Positions 8,901-17,058 of a DNA stretch of 64,000 nt are shown in pieces. The notes under the pieces are model-generated. The model was given only the letters and a program-made list of their open reading frames with translations, was not told the origin of the DNA and ran no database searches. Every line of letters starts with the position of its first letter. Position 1 is the first letter of the stretch. Made by a program: the position numbers and the translations under genes. Origin of the DNA: Geobacter sp. (lineage in GTDB: Bacteria; Desulfobacterota; Desulfuromonadia; Geobacterales; DSM-12255); the NCBI GenBank assembly GCA_009684525.1, contig WKKR01000002.1, positions 186,001 to 250,000 on the forward strand, given 5' to 3'.

Positions 8901-9140
8901 TCAGGCGGCCCGTTTTTCGAGAAAGAACCTGGCCAGGTCCTGCCCCATGCGGAAGCCGAGGAGGGCGAGCGGCCAGGCATGCCAGCAGAGGTCGAAGATG
9001 TCGATGGGCCTCTGCAGGGTCCTGTCCATGAGCATGCGGGACTTTTCCAGCAGATGGGGCTCGGGGGCGAAGGGGAACGGTGCCAGGCCGATGATCAGGG
9101 CAATCGGCAGCAGGACGCGGTAGCGCATGAAGGGGCGCAT
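8901..9140 (-). CDS. Small inner-membrane protein (79 residues)
   Basis: A short gene convergent with the MutY-like gene (15-base gap) and starting at an ATG with an excellent AAAGGAG site 6 bases upstream. The protein begins MRPFMRYRVLLPIALIIGLA, an amphipathic start plus one hydrophobic helix. A second hydrophobic helix (about 50-62) and a basic tail follow. Similar short proteins are often labelled RND transporter in databases although they are far too small for that family. The function is unknown. It lies 55 bases downstream of the HAD phosphatase on the same strand and could be co-transcribed with it. Confidence 0.7.
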   Translation of the reverse strand: MRPFMRYRVLLPIALIIGLAPFPFAPEPHLLEKSRMLMDRTLQRPIDIFDLCWHAWPLALLGFRMGQDLARFFLEKRAA

Positions 9141-9195
9141 GGGATGCTCCTTTTCCGGGAGGTCGGTAGCGACCGGTGGTGACGGCCGGCTCTGG

Positions 9196-9810
9196 TCAGC
9201 GGGCAGCGAGCCGTTCGGCCAGTTCGACAAGCGATCTGACACAGAGGTCGGCCAGTTCGGGCCAGCGGAACCGGCCGGCAGGGTCCACATGGATGGTGGC
9301 CGTCCCTGCTGCCCGTCCGCACTGGAGGTCGTACAGATAGTCGCCGACCATGACCATCTGCTCCGGCAGCGCCCCCCACAGCGCGGCAAGCCTCTGGATC
9401 CCCTCCGGGTCCGGCTTGGGCAGGCTCTCTTCGCGGCCGATGATGGCTGCCTGATGGAAATGGCCGGCCAGCCCGATCTTGTCCAGGGTGGAGAGGGCGG
9501 TCTCCCTGGTGTTGCGGGTGAGGATGCCGAGCCGGGCGCCCCGTTCGGCAAGGAGCCGGATGAGCGGCGTCGCCCCCGAAGCGGCTTCGGTCTTGTCGGC
9601 AAGGGAGTTCTCGATGCGCGCCAGTTGCTGCTGCATCCAGTCTGCCCGCTCCTGTTCCTGCTCTGCCAGATGGGCCAGGATGTCGTCTCCGGCCGGGATG
9701 CCCAGTTCGGCCCGGATGGCGGCAAAGTCGTGGACCGGCACGGTGAGGGTTCCGTCCAGGTCGAACACCCAGCAGGGGCGGGCGAGTATGTGCTGTCGTT
9801 TCTGTGTCAT
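9196..9810 (-). CDS. HAD-superfamily hydrolase (phosphoglycolate phosphatase-like)
   Basis: A 204-residue HAD hydrolase with all four motifs: FDLDGT (nucleophile Asp, about 17-21), ILTRNTR (motif II), the Lys-containing PKPDP block (motif III) and MVGDYLYD (motif IV). A short alpha-helical cap lies between motifs I and II. The layout fits Gph/PGP-like phosphatases that act on small phosphorylated metabolites; the substrate cannot be told from sequence. The frame is open for another 166 codons upstream, but that part is the shadow of the next gene. The ATG at 9810 lies just before the FDLDGT strand, as usual in this family. Confidence 0.85.
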   Translation of the reverse strand: MTQKRQHILARPCWVFDLDGTLTVPVHDFAAIRAELGIPAGDDILAHLAEQEQERADWMQQQLARIENSLADKTEAASGATPLIRLLAERGARLGILTRNTRETALSTLDKIGLAGHFHQAAIIGREESLPKPDPEGIQRLAALWGALPEQMVMVGDYLYDLQCGRAAGTATIHVDPAGRFRWPELADLCVRSLVELAERLAAR

Positions 9811-9909
9811 GGCGCACCAGGGTAATGATATACCGGTTATAGGGAATGGCTGCAGTGCTGTCAAGGGTTGCATCGATCCGTTTTGATCCGATTCCGGGAG
9901 GTGAGTCCC

Positions 9910-10704
9910 ATGCAGAATGAGGGAATGATCCGGCTCTCCATCTTTTGCGCCGTTCTGGCCGCGGTTGCCGCCTGGGAACTGCTCGCGCCCCGGCGGCAGC
10001 TGACCGTTGCCAAGGGAAAGCGCTGGTTTGCCAATCTCTCCCTGGTCGCCATCGACACCGCGGTCGTCCGCCTGGCCTTCCCGCTCATGCCGGTCGAGGT
10101 GGCCCTTCTGGCGCAACAGCGCGGCTGGGGGGCGCTCAACCAGACCTCGCTGCCGCCGCTCCTGGAGCTCGCCCTCGCCGTTATCGTCCTCGATTTCATC
10201 ATCTACCTGCAGCATGTGCTGTTCCATTTTCTCCCCATACTCTGGCGCTTCCACCGGATGCACCACACCGACCTGGACCTGGACGTCACCAGCGGCAACC
10301 GTTTTCATCCGGTGGAGATCGTCATCTCCCTGGGGATCAAGCTCGCCGCCGTGGTGCTCCTGGGGGCATCACCCCTGGCGGTGCTCGTCTTCGAGGTGGT
10401 CCTGAACGCGACGGCGATGTTCAGCCACGGCAATATCTCCCTGCCGCTCGGCCTGGACCGCTGGCTCAGGTTGCTGATGGTGACGCCGGACATGCACCGG
10501 GTCCACCATTCGGTCGTCGTGCGCGAGACCAACAGCAACTTCGGTTTCAATCTCCCCTGGTGGGACCGCCTCTGCGGCACCTATCGCCCCCAGCCCGAAG
10601 CGGGCCAGCTCGGCATGACCATCGGCCTGAAAGAGTACCGCGACCCCCTCCGGCTCACCCTGCCCCGTCTCCTGGTCCAGCCATTCGTAAAAAATAAGCC
10701 ATAA
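9910..10704 (+). CDS. Sterol desaturase/fatty-acid hydroxylase family membrane protein
   Basis: A 264-residue integral membrane di-iron protein. The histidine clusters that bind the metal centre are present in order: HVLFH (about 101-105), HRMHH (about 115-119), HGNIS, and HRVHHS (about 197-202). Hydrophobic helices occupy about 7-22, 45-60, 75-100 and 140-160. Family members hydroxylate or desaturate sterols, carotenoids or fatty acids; the substrate here is unknown. The chosen start at 9910 has a GGGAGGTG site; an upstream ATG at 9868 has none. It is divergent from the HAD gene and followed 65 bases later by the TetR regulator. Confidence 0.85.
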   Translation: MQNEGMIRLSIFCAVLAAVAAWELLAPRRQLTVAKGKRWFANLSLVAIDTAVVRLAFPLMPVEVALLAQQRGWGALNQTSLPPLLELALAVIVLDFIIYLQHVLFHFLPILWRFHRMHHTDLDLDVTSGNRFHPVEIVISLGIKLAAVVLLGASPLAVLVFEVVLNATAMFSHGNISLPLGLDRWLRLLMVTPDMHRVHHSVVVRETNSNFGFNLPWWDRLCGTYRPQPEAGQLGMTIGLKEYRDPLRLTLPRLLVQPFVKNKP

Positions 10705-10708
10705 TTTC

Positions 10709-10755
10709 TTGACAGCAGCACAAGGCTTCCTATAATGTGAATATACGTTCGCATA
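10709..10755 (+). promoter_or_regulatory. Perfect sigma-70 promoter and dyad upstream of tetR-type gene
   Basis: TTGACA (10709-10714), a 16-base spacer and TATAAT (10731-10736) match the consensus in all 12 positions. The imperfect dyad TATACG-TT-CGCATA (10742-10755) begins 5 bases after the -10 box, over the expected transcription start. It is a good candidate for the operator by which the TetR protein represses itself and the exporter genes. The predicted start of transcription (about 10743) rules out the ATG at 10737. Confidence 0.75.
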
Positions 10756-10769
10756 AAATGGAGATGCCG

Positions 10770-11381
10770 ATGCTGCCGAAAAAGAAGACGCAGGTCAGAA
10801 AAGAAGAGATCGTCCAGGCGGCCCTGGCCGTCATCGGCGAGCGGGGGGTGGGGGGCACGACCATTGCCGCCATTGCCGAGAAGGCCGGGATGAGCGAGGC
10901 CAACATCTACCGGCACTTCTCCGGCAAGAGGGAGATCTTTATCGCCCTGACCGAATTCATCGGCAACAACATCATGAAAAGGGCCGCAACCATCGCTGCC
11001 GGCAGCGGCAGCCCCCTGGCCAAGCTGCAGAAGATCTTCACCTTCCATCTCGCCCTGATCGCCCAGAACCCCGGCATGCCCCGCTTCATCTTTTCCGAGG
11101 ATATCCAGATCGGCGACCGCGAGCTGTCCCAGTCCCTGTTCCTTCGCATGAGCGGCTACGTGGAGACGCTGGCCGGGATCATCGCGGCCGGCGTGGCTGA
11201 AGGGGAGTTCACAGCCGGCGTGGCCCCGCGGGAGACCGCGCTGACACTGCTCGGGATGCTGAGTTTTACGGCTCTTCGCTGGAACATGAGCAATGCCGCC
11301 TTCGATATCCGGGAGGATGGGGAGCGGCTGTTGCACAATTTCCTGCAGCTGCTGCGGGGCACACATGCGGATAATATGTGA
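10770..11381 (+). CDS. TetR/AcrR family transcriptional regulator
   Basis: A 203-residue repressor. The N-terminal helix-turn-helix (about 11-57) is clear: EEIVQAALAVIGERG, then TTIAAIAEKAGMSEANIYRHF, a near-consensus TetR recognition helix, followed by SGKREIF. The rest is an all-helical ligand-binding and dimerisation domain. Four in-frame ATGs exist. The one at 10770 has GGAG 6 bases upstream and lies downstream of the predicted transcription start, so it is preferred over 10737 and 10758. It is followed 44 bases later by a tolC-type gene and three exporter genes on the same strand, the usual layout of an efflux operon controlled by its own repressor. Confidence 0.9.
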   Translation: MLPKKKTQVRKEEIVQAALAVIGERGVGGTTIAAIAEKAGMSEANIYRHFSGKREIFIALTEFIGNNIMKRAATIAAGSGSPLAKLQKIFTFHLALIAQNPGMPRFIFSEDIQIGDRELSQSLFLRMSGYVETLAGIIAAGVAEGEFTAGVAPRETALTLLGMLSFTALRWNMSNAAFDIREDGERLLHNFLQLLRGTHADNM

Positions 11382-11425
11382 GTGGATAATTACAAAAAGG
11401 ATATCCCCTTGAGTGGAGGTTTACG

Positions 11426-12691
11426 ATGAGATTTCCGGTTCTGGTGTCATGCATGCTGCTGCTCGCGGCAACACGGTCGGGTGCGGAGCCGCCGGCCGCT
11501 CTCAACCTGGACGAGGCAGTGGCGATTGCCGTCAGGAATCACCCCCGTGCCACGGAGGCCCTGGCCAACCAGGCGGGCGCCGAGGCCCGGATCGGCCTGG
11601 CGCAGTCTGCCTACTATCCGCAGATCAGCCTGGATGCCGACTGGAGCAAGGGGAGAACCTATTTTTCGCCGCTGAACGGCATCCGGAGCACCGAGGCATA
11701 TACTGCCGTGGCCACGCTCAGGCAGACGATCTACGATTTCGGCAGGACCGCCGGGGCGGTGGAGAGCCAGCGCGGCGGCGTTGATGCCGCACGTCAGTCA
11801 GTCGCCCTGACCCGCCAGGACATTGCCCTCAGGGCACGGAGCGCCTTCTACCTCCTGCTGGCGGCCGAGAAACAGGTGTCGGCGGTAGAGGCGACCCTCA
11901 AGTCGCGGGAAGAGATGCTGAGGCAGGCGAAAGAGTTCCATGCCGCCGGTATCCGGGCCAAGGTGGATGTGGCAAAGGCCGAGGCGAGTTACTACAACGC
12001 CCGCTCTGCGCTGTCGCGTGCCGAAACCAACCGCGAGGTTGCCAGGATGGAGTTCGCAACGGCGCTGGGGCTGAAGGCACCCCCCAACCGCCAACTGGCC
12101 GAACCCGCAACCGACGCCGGCATGGGGGGGGACCTGACCGGGATGCAGCGCCTGGCCATGCAGCGCAGGGCCGAACTTCGTCTGATCCAGGCCCAGATAA
12201 CCGCTGCCCGCGGCACCCACAGGGCAGCCAAAAGCGGCCATCTGCCGGTACTGACCGGGAACGCCGATGTCGGCTATGCCGACCGGAACTTCCCGCCGGA
12301 GGGGAACGTCTGGAATGTCGGGGTCTCGCTCTCCGTGCCGATCTTTTCCGGCTATGCCGTGACGAGCCGCGAACAGGAGGCTTCCGCCCAGATCAGCGCC
12401 CTCGAAGCCAGGGCAGAGGACACCAGGCTCTCCATCGTCAAGGAGGTCGAGACCGCCTGGTTCGCCATCAGGGATGCGGAGTCGAGGCTGGAGGCAACGG
12501 CAAAAGAGCGGGATGCGGCCCATGAAACCCTTGCCCTTGCCCTGGGGCGTTACGGGGAAGGGGTAGGCTCGATCATCGAGGTTACCGATGCCCAGGCCCA
12601 GGCCCTGTCGGCCGACACGGCCAACATCGAGGCAGTCTACGATATCGGCATTGCCCGGGCGCGCCTGGCGCGCGCCGTCGGGTCGGAATAG
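11426..12691 (+). CDS. TolC-family outer-membrane efflux protein
   Basis: A 421-residue protein with a signal peptide (about 1-20) and two internally similar halves of long helices, as in TolC/OEP channel subunits. Each half has the characteristic NLDEAVAIA-type start and a strand-turn segment (LRQTIYDFGRT in the first, VSLSVPIFSGY in the second). Trimers would form the outer-membrane duct for the exporter encoded just downstream. The start has a GTGGAGGT site. It is first in the exporter gene set and 18 bases upstream of the adaptor. Confidence 0.9.
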   Translation: MRFPVLVSCMLLLAATRSGAEPPAALNLDEAVAIAVRNHPRATEALANQAGAEARIGLAQSAYYPQISLDADWSKGRTYFSPLNGIRSTEAYTAVATLRQTIYDFGRTAGAVESQRGGVDAARQSVALTRQDIALRARSAFYLLLAAEKQVSAVEATLKSREEMLRQAKEFHAAGIRAKVDVAKAEASYYNARSALSRAETNREVARMEFATALGLKAPPNRQLAEPATDAGMGGDLTGMQRLAMQRRAELRLIQAQITAARGTHRAAKSGHLPVLTGNADVGYADRNFPPEGNVWNVGVSLSVPIFSGYAVTSREQEASAQISALEARAEDTRLSIVKEVETAWFAIRDAESRLEATAKERDAAHETLALALGRYGEGVGSIIEVTDAQAQALSADTANIEAVYDIGIARARLARAVGSE

Positions 12692-12709
12692 CAGAGGGAG
12701 ACTTGAGTC

Positions 12710-13879
12710 ATGAAACGCGCTTTTGTGGGTAAATGGAAAAAACCGCTTCTCTGGACCGCAGGGATCGCCGTTGCGGTAGTTGTCCTGAAACTGACCCTGC
12801 TCGCCCCACCGCAGGTGAAGGGGGTCCGGCCGGCCGCACGGGACCTGGTTGCCGAGGTGTACGGCAACGGCACCGTGGAGGCCAAGGTGATGGTGGCCGT
12901 GGCGCCCAAGATCAACGGCCGGATCGTTGCCCTCTTTGCCGATCAGGGTGATACCGTGCGCCGGGGGCAGCTGCTGGCCAGGCTGGATAACCGCGAATTC
13001 TCCGAGCAGGTCCGGCAGAGCGAGGCGATGGTGCAGCGGGCCAGGGCAACCGGGAACCTGGAGAAGGCCAACCTGGAGAAGGCCAGGGCCACCCTGGCGC
13101 TGGCCGAACGGAACGCCCAGCGCTACCGCTCGCTGGCGGAGAAGAACCTGGTTTCCCGCCAGGAGGCAGAGCAGTACGAGACCGCCTGCCTGGTGGCGCG
13201 AGAAGAGGTGGCGCGGGCCGTTGCCGCTGTCGAAGCGGCGTGCCAGGAGACGGCGACCGGCAGCGCCGGCAAGGAGGTGGCCCGTTCCCGCCTGGCCGAT
13301 ACCGAGATATATGCGCCGCAGGACGGCATCATCGTCTCCCGCGACCTGGAGCACGGGGCGGTCGCGGCAAGCGGCCAGTCGATCTTTACCATGGCCGACC
13401 CGGCAACGGTCTGGGTGAAGGCGAACGTCGACGAATCGCTGTTGGCAGGGATCGGCGTGGGCAAGCCCGCCCAGATATCCCTTCGTTCGGCCCAGCAGGT
13501 TGCCATCCCCGGCCATGTTGCCCGCCTGGCGCGGCAGAGCGACCGGGTCACCGAAGAGCTGGAGGTCGACGTCGCCTTTGACAAACCGCGCAAGGATTTC
13601 CGCATCGGCGAACAGGCCGACGTCTATATCACCGCCGCCGCCAAACGGGGCGTGCTGGCCCTCCCCTCGGCGGCCGTGGTCAGCAGGGGGGCCCAGCGCG
13701 GGGTCTGGGTCGTCGTCGACGGCCGGCTGGCGTTCCGCCCGGTCGAGATCGGCATTGAGGAGCGAAACGGCTTCAGCGAGATCCGCAAAGGCCTGGCTGC
13801 GACCGATCTCGTTGCCGTGGCGCCGCCCGAGGCGATGGCCAGATTCAGGGACGGCAAAAGGGTCCGGGTCGGATCATGA
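12710..13879 (+). CDS. HlyD/DevB-type periplasmic adaptor subunit
   Basis: A 389-residue membrane-fusion protein. One transmembrane helix (about 13-32) anchors it in the inner membrane. A lipoyl half-motif (IVALFADQGDTVRRGQLLARLD) comes next. A coiled coil (about 95-185, rich in Ala, Glu and Arg) follows, then the second lipoyl half and beta-barrel (IYAPQDGIIVSRDLE, VWVKANVDES). It connects the ABC permease to the TolC channel. Its last 4 bases overlap the permease start (ATGA), so the two are translationally coupled. Confidence 0.9.
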   Translation: MKRAFVGKWKKPLLWTAGIAVAVVVLKLTLLAPPQVKGVRPAARDLVAEVYGNGTVEAKVMVAVAPKINGRIVALFADQGDTVRRGQLLARLDNREFSEQVRQSEAMVQRARATGNLEKANLEKARATLALAERNAQRYRSLAEKNLVSRQEAEQYETACLVAREEVARAVAAVEAACQETATGSAGKEVARSRLADTEIYAPQDGIIVSRDLEHGAVAASGQSIFTMADPATVWVKANVDESLLAGIGVGKPAQISLRSAQQVAIPGHVARLARQSDRVTEELEVDVAFDKPRKDFRIGEQADVYITAAAKRGVLALPSAAVVSRGAQRGVWVVVDGRLAFRPVEIGIEERNGFSEIRKGLAATDLVAVAPPEAMARFRDGKRVRVGS

Positions 13880-15078
13880 ACCTGGCACTGCGCGACATAC
13901 GCCATCACCGGGGGCGATTCGTCCAGACCTGCCTCGGCCTGGGGCTCCTGCTCGGGGTGGTCATGAGCATGGGAGGGATCTACCGGGGGCTCTTTACCGA
14001 TGCCACCGCGATCCTCACCGCTACCGGCGCCGATCTCTGGGTGGTGCAGCAGGACACCAGCGGTCCGTTCGCCGCCACCTCGCGTATCCCCGAGGATGCC
14101 AAATACCGGATCAGGGGGGTCCCCGGCGTGGCTGCCGCTTCGGCCCTCTCGTTCCAGAACATCCAGATCGAGCGGACCGGCAAGCCCTACCGGTTTTTCC
14201 TGATCGGGTACGAGTTGAACGGCCTGGGTGGGCCGCCGTTGATCGTAGCGGGGCGGCCGATCAGGCAGAAGCATTACGAGATCGTGGTGGACAAGGCGAT
14301 GAAGCTCCCGTTGGGGGAACGGCTGCGGCTTGCCGGCGACGACTATACCGTGGTGGGCATCACCGAAAAGATGGTCTCCTCCTCCGGCGACCCGGTCGCC
14401 TACGTGACCCTTGCCGATGCCCAGAAGATCCAGTTCAAGGACGACAACAACGCCATCCGGAACAGCCGGGCCAGGATGGAGGAGCAGCTCGCTGCCAGCA
14501 GGGCGCTTGCGCCGGGTCAGGCCGAGCGGCTGGCTCCGGTGGTCTCCGGTATCGCCGGCTCGACCCACATCGTCAATACGGTCGTGGCACAACTGGCGCC
14601 GGGTGCAAACCTGGCGCAGGTCAAAGAGAGGATCTCCCGCTGGAACCATCTGCGCCCCTTTTCCCGGCTGGAGCAGGAAGAGATCCTGACCAAGGGGATG
14701 ATCCAGAAGGCCAAGATGCAGCTCGGCCTGTTCCGGGTGATCCTGCTGGTGATCTCCGGGGTCATCATCTCCCTGATCATCTATACCATGACTCTGGACA
14801 AGCTGCGGGTGATCGCCACCCTGAAGCTGATCGGGACCCAGAACCGGGTCATTGTCGGCCTGATCATGCAGCAGTCGCTGCTCATGGGGCTCGTGGCCTA
14901 CGGCATCGGCTACGCGGCGATCTGGTCCACCCATGACAAGTTTCCCCGCCGGGTCGACCTGGTTGCCATCGACCTGCAGCTCCTGTTCGTCATTGTCGTG
15001 GTGATCTGCATCGCCGCCAGCATGGTGGGGATTCGCAAGGCCCTGAAGGTAGAGGCCTCACAGGCGTTGGGAGGGTGA
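13876..15078 (+). CDS. ABC exporter permease (FtsX/MacB/DevC type)
   Basis: A 400-residue permease. It has an N-terminal transmembrane helix (about 17-35), a large periplasmic domain (about 40-270) and three C-terminal helices (about 275-300, 325-350 and 370-390), the arrangement of FtsX-like and DevC permeases. The C-terminal helix block contains ISLIIYTMTLDKLRVIATLK, and GIRKALKVEASQALGG ends the protein in the family's usual way. With the HlyD, TolC and ATPase genes it makes a tripartite exporter of the DevBCA/MacAB class. The cargo could be a lipid, siderophore or drug and is not evident. Confidence 0.88.
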   Translation: MNLALRDIRHHRGRFVQTCLGLGLLLGVVMSMGGIYRGLFTDATAILTATGADLWVVQQDTSGPFAATSRIPEDAKYRIRGVPGVAAASALSFQNIQIERTGKPYRFFLIGYELNGLGGPPLIVAGRPIRQKHYEIVVDKAMKLPLGERLRLAGDDYTVVGITEKMVSSSGDPVAYVTLADAQKIQFKDDNNAIRNSRARMEEQLAASRALAPGQAERLAPVVSGIAGSTHIVNTVVAQLAPGANLAQVKERISRWNHLRPFSRLEQEEILTKGMIQKAKMQLGLFRVILLVISGVIISLIIYTMTLDKLRVIATLKLIGTQNRVIVGLIMQQSLLMGLVAYGIGYAAIWSTHDKFPRRVDLVAIDLQLLFVIVVVICIAASMVGIRKALKVEASQALGG

Positions 15079-15082
15079 GGAT

Positions 15083-15793
15083 ATGTTTGCCGTCGAAGTG
15101 GAAAATCTGACCAAGATCTATGGCGAGGGGGACCGGGCCGTTACCGCCTTGACCGACGCGAGCTTCACGGTCCGCCCCGGCGAGCTGGTGGCGATCCTCG
15201 GTCCTTCGGGTTCGGGGAAGACCACCCTGCTTACCACCATCGGCCTGGTGAACGAGCCGACCCGCGGCAGGGTGATGCTGGATGGCGAACTGGTGGCAAA
15301 TGACGGCTGGCGGGCCGGCCTGGATATCAAGAAGGTGCGCCGGGAAAAGCTCGGGTTTATCTTCCAGGCCCATAACCTGATCCCGTTTCTGACTACCCTG
15401 GAAAACGTCATGATTGCCATGGATATCAACGGCGTCCCCCCAAAGGAGGCCAAGGCGCGGGGTATAGAGCTCCTGGAGAGCCTGGGGCTCGGCCACCGGC
15501 TCAACCATTACCCGGCACTCCTCTCCGGCGGGGAATCGCAGCGGACCGCCATTGCCAGGGCCCTGGCCAACCGGCCGAGGGTGATCCTGGCGGACGAGCC
15601 GACCGCAGCACTGGACAGCGAAAACGGCAAAAACGTCATGATGCTGCTCAAGCGTCTGGCCGTGGACAACAGCTCGGCCATCCTGGTGGTGACCCACGAC
15701 CAGCGGATGGTGGAAGGGTTCGACACCATCTATACGGTGAGTGACGGCCGGATCGTCGGAGAGAAGCGAAACGGCCATTCCCCCGAGGCGTGA
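15083..15793 (+). CDS. ABC exporter ATPase (DevA/LolD type)
   Basis: A 236-residue ATP-binding cassette protein: Walker A GPSGSGKTT (about 40-48), Q-loop FIFQAHNLIPF, signature LSGGESQRTAIARAL, Walker B VILADEPTAALD and switch His in VVTHD. It powers the permease encoded 5 bases upstream. FQAHNLIPFLT and the short C-terminus are typical of the DevA/LolD/MacB-N branch. It is the last gene of the exporter unit. The next 160 bases contain a repeat element rather than an ordinary terminator. Confidence 0.92.
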   Translation: MFAVEVENLTKIYGEGDRAVTALTDASFTVRPGELVAILGPSGSGKTTLLTTIGLVNEPTRGRVMLDGELVANDGWRAGLDIKKVRREKLGFIFQAHNLIPFLTTLENVMIAMDINGVPPKEAKARGIELLESLGLGHRLNHYPALLSGGESQRTAIARALANRPRVILADEPTAALDSENGKNVMMLLKRLAVDNSSAILVVTHDQRMVEGFDTIYTVSDGRIVGEKRNGHSPEA

Positions 15794-15810
15794 CCGTTTG
15801 CCGCGGGGCT

Positions 15811-15954
15811 AACAGGTTGTTGAATATCCCAGGTTGTTCAAAAACAGTCAGATCGGCGCACCCGCAGAAAGCCCTGCGGAGGCGTAGCAGCGCTACGCCG
15901 CACAAGGCGGCTTTCGAGGACGGCGGCGAGATGGCCGTTTTTCAACAACCTGCT
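15811..15954. repeat. MITE-like palindromic intergenic element
   Basis: The outer ends AACAGGTTGTTGAA (15811-15824) and TTCAACAACCTGCT (15941-15954) are near-perfect inverted copies. A second inner copy AGGTTGTTCAAAAA (15831-15844) mirrors CGTTTTTCAACAACC (15936-15950). The interior is GC-rich with further internal palindromes (GGCGTAGCAGCGCTACGCC at 15880-15898). It carries no open reading frame. It lies exactly between two convergent genes and its right end touches the stop codon of the AhpD-like gene, so it may double as a bidirectional terminator. No other copy was noticed in this window. Confidence 0.7.
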
Positions 15955-16285
15955 AGAGCGACAGCTTCTCCGCGATCTTGCGCATCTGCACCCCATGGAC
16001 CAGCGAGGCGCCCCCCCTGATGGCATTGACCACGTGCACCGCCTCGGTCATCTCCTCCAGGTTCGATCCCTTTTCCAGGCAGCTGCGCGTATAGGCGTCG
16101 ATGCAATAGGGGCACTGCACCGCATGGGCAACAGCCAGGGCGATCAGTGCCTTTTCCCGTTCGGTGAGGGCGCCTTCGCTGAATACCGCCCCGTAATAGC
16201 TGAAGAATTTCTTCGCCAGCTCCGGCGCATCCTTGCCGATGTCCGGAAACTTGTCCAGGTCCTTCGGGTCGTAGTAGGTCTCCAT
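15953..16285 (-). CDS. AhpD-like peroxidase of the arsenosugar-associated type
   Basis: A 110-residue carboxymuconolactone decarboxylase/AhpD-fold protein with the redox pair CPYC (about 58-61) within HAVQCPYCIDAYT. The start METYYDPKDL and the ending GGASLVHGVQM resemble the small peroxidase-like proteins found beside the arsenosugar radical SAM enzyme ArsS. An earlier upstream Met exists, but the ATG at 16285 has a perfect GGGAGGAG site. The gene is the last of three on the minus strand (SRPBCC, TVP38, AhpD-like). Its stop codon overlaps the edge of the repeat element. The role in arsenic metabolism is inferred from family association; the matching ArsS lies 13 kb away in this window. Confidence 0.85.
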   Translation of the reverse strand: METYYDPKDLDKFPDIGKDAPELAKKFFSYYGAVFSEGALTEREKALIALAVAHAVQCPYCIDAYTRSCLEKGSNLEEMTEAVHVVNAIRGGASLVHGVQMRKIAEKLSL

Positions 16286-16337
16286 CTCTCCTCCCTGCTT
16301 CTCTTCGTAAAAGTATCCGGTTCCATCTCGATATAAC

Positions 16338-17024
16338 TCAATGCGGCGAAGGGGTTTTCCCCCTGAATTTGCTGTAGAGCGCCGGTACCAGGGCGAACAG
16401 CCCGAGCAGGGCGAATGAGCCCAAAACCCGCGGCGAAGCGATCTCACCGAGCGAATTGATCGTTGCCAGGCTGGCGCCGGCGTTGCAGTAAACGAATCCG
16501 CCGGGGATGATGCCGATCATGGTGCCGATGAAGAACGTGCGTAGCGGCAGGCGGGTGAGCCCGGCGGCAAGGTTGATCAGGAAGAAGGGGAAGACCGGCA
16601 CCAGGCGGAGGAAGAGGAGGTAGTTGAGCCCCCGTTCCTCCAGTTCCCGGTCGATCTTTGCCAGCCTGGCGCCGAACCGCTGCTGAACCATGTCGTGGAG
16701 GAGATAGCGGGTGACGAGAAAGGCCAGGGTAGCGCCGATGGTGGCTGCGATGTTGGCGTAGACCGTGCCCATGGCCGCGCCGAAGACGGCACCGGCAGCA
16801 AGGGAGAGGATGGCGGCGCCGGGGAGGGAGAGGGCGGTCTGGACGATGTAGAGGGCCATGAAGCCGGCAACCATGGCCAGCCGGTGCTGCGCGTAGTAGT
16901 CCAGAAGCGCCTGCCGGTTTTCCTTCAGCGCGTGGAGGGTCAGGAAGCGGCCCAGGTCGAGGGCGAAGAAGAGCGCGATTGCCGTTGCGGCAGCAATGAG
17001 GACGAACAGTTTTTTCCGGTTCAA
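16338..17024 (-). CDS. TVP38/TMEM64 (VTT/SNARE-associated) membrane protein
   Basis: A 228-residue inner-membrane protein of the DedA/VTT superfamily. It has an N-terminal helix (about 6-23), helices at about 47-70, 75-95, 135-160 and 190-215, and the family block VFPFFLINLAAGLTRLPLRT. The start codon is TTG at 17024, with AAAGGAA upstream. Relatives transport lipids or other solutes; some bacteria fuse this domain to an FAD-dependent disulfide reductase in arsenosugar-type clusters, and a stand-alone reductase of that type is present at 30197-31726. It lies between the SRPBCC and AhpD-like genes. Confidence 0.87.
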   Translation of the reverse strand: MNRKKLFVLIAAATAIALFFALDLGRFLTLHALKENRQALLDYYAQHRLAMVAGFMALYIVQTALSLPGAAILSLAAGAVFGAAMGTVYANIAATIGATLAFLVTRYLLHDMVQQRFGARLAKIDRELEERGLNYLLFLRLVPVFPFFLINLAAGLTRLPLRTFFIGTMIGIIPGGFVYCNAGASLATINSLGEIASPRVLGSFALLGLFALVPALYSKFRGKTPSPH

Positions 17025-17058
17025 GGGGTGTTCCTTTGTCGAGATTGGTGATGGAGCA

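Noticed and set aside
9811-10308. N-terminal extension of the HAD hydrolase frame
   Set aside because: The extra 166 codons are antisense to the sterol-desaturase family gene and end just before a normal HAD start.
11798-13516. 572-codon minus-strand open frame
   Set aside because: It is antisense to the TolC and HlyD-type genes, rich in Gly/Arg/Pro/His with no recognisable motif; a GC-driven shadow.
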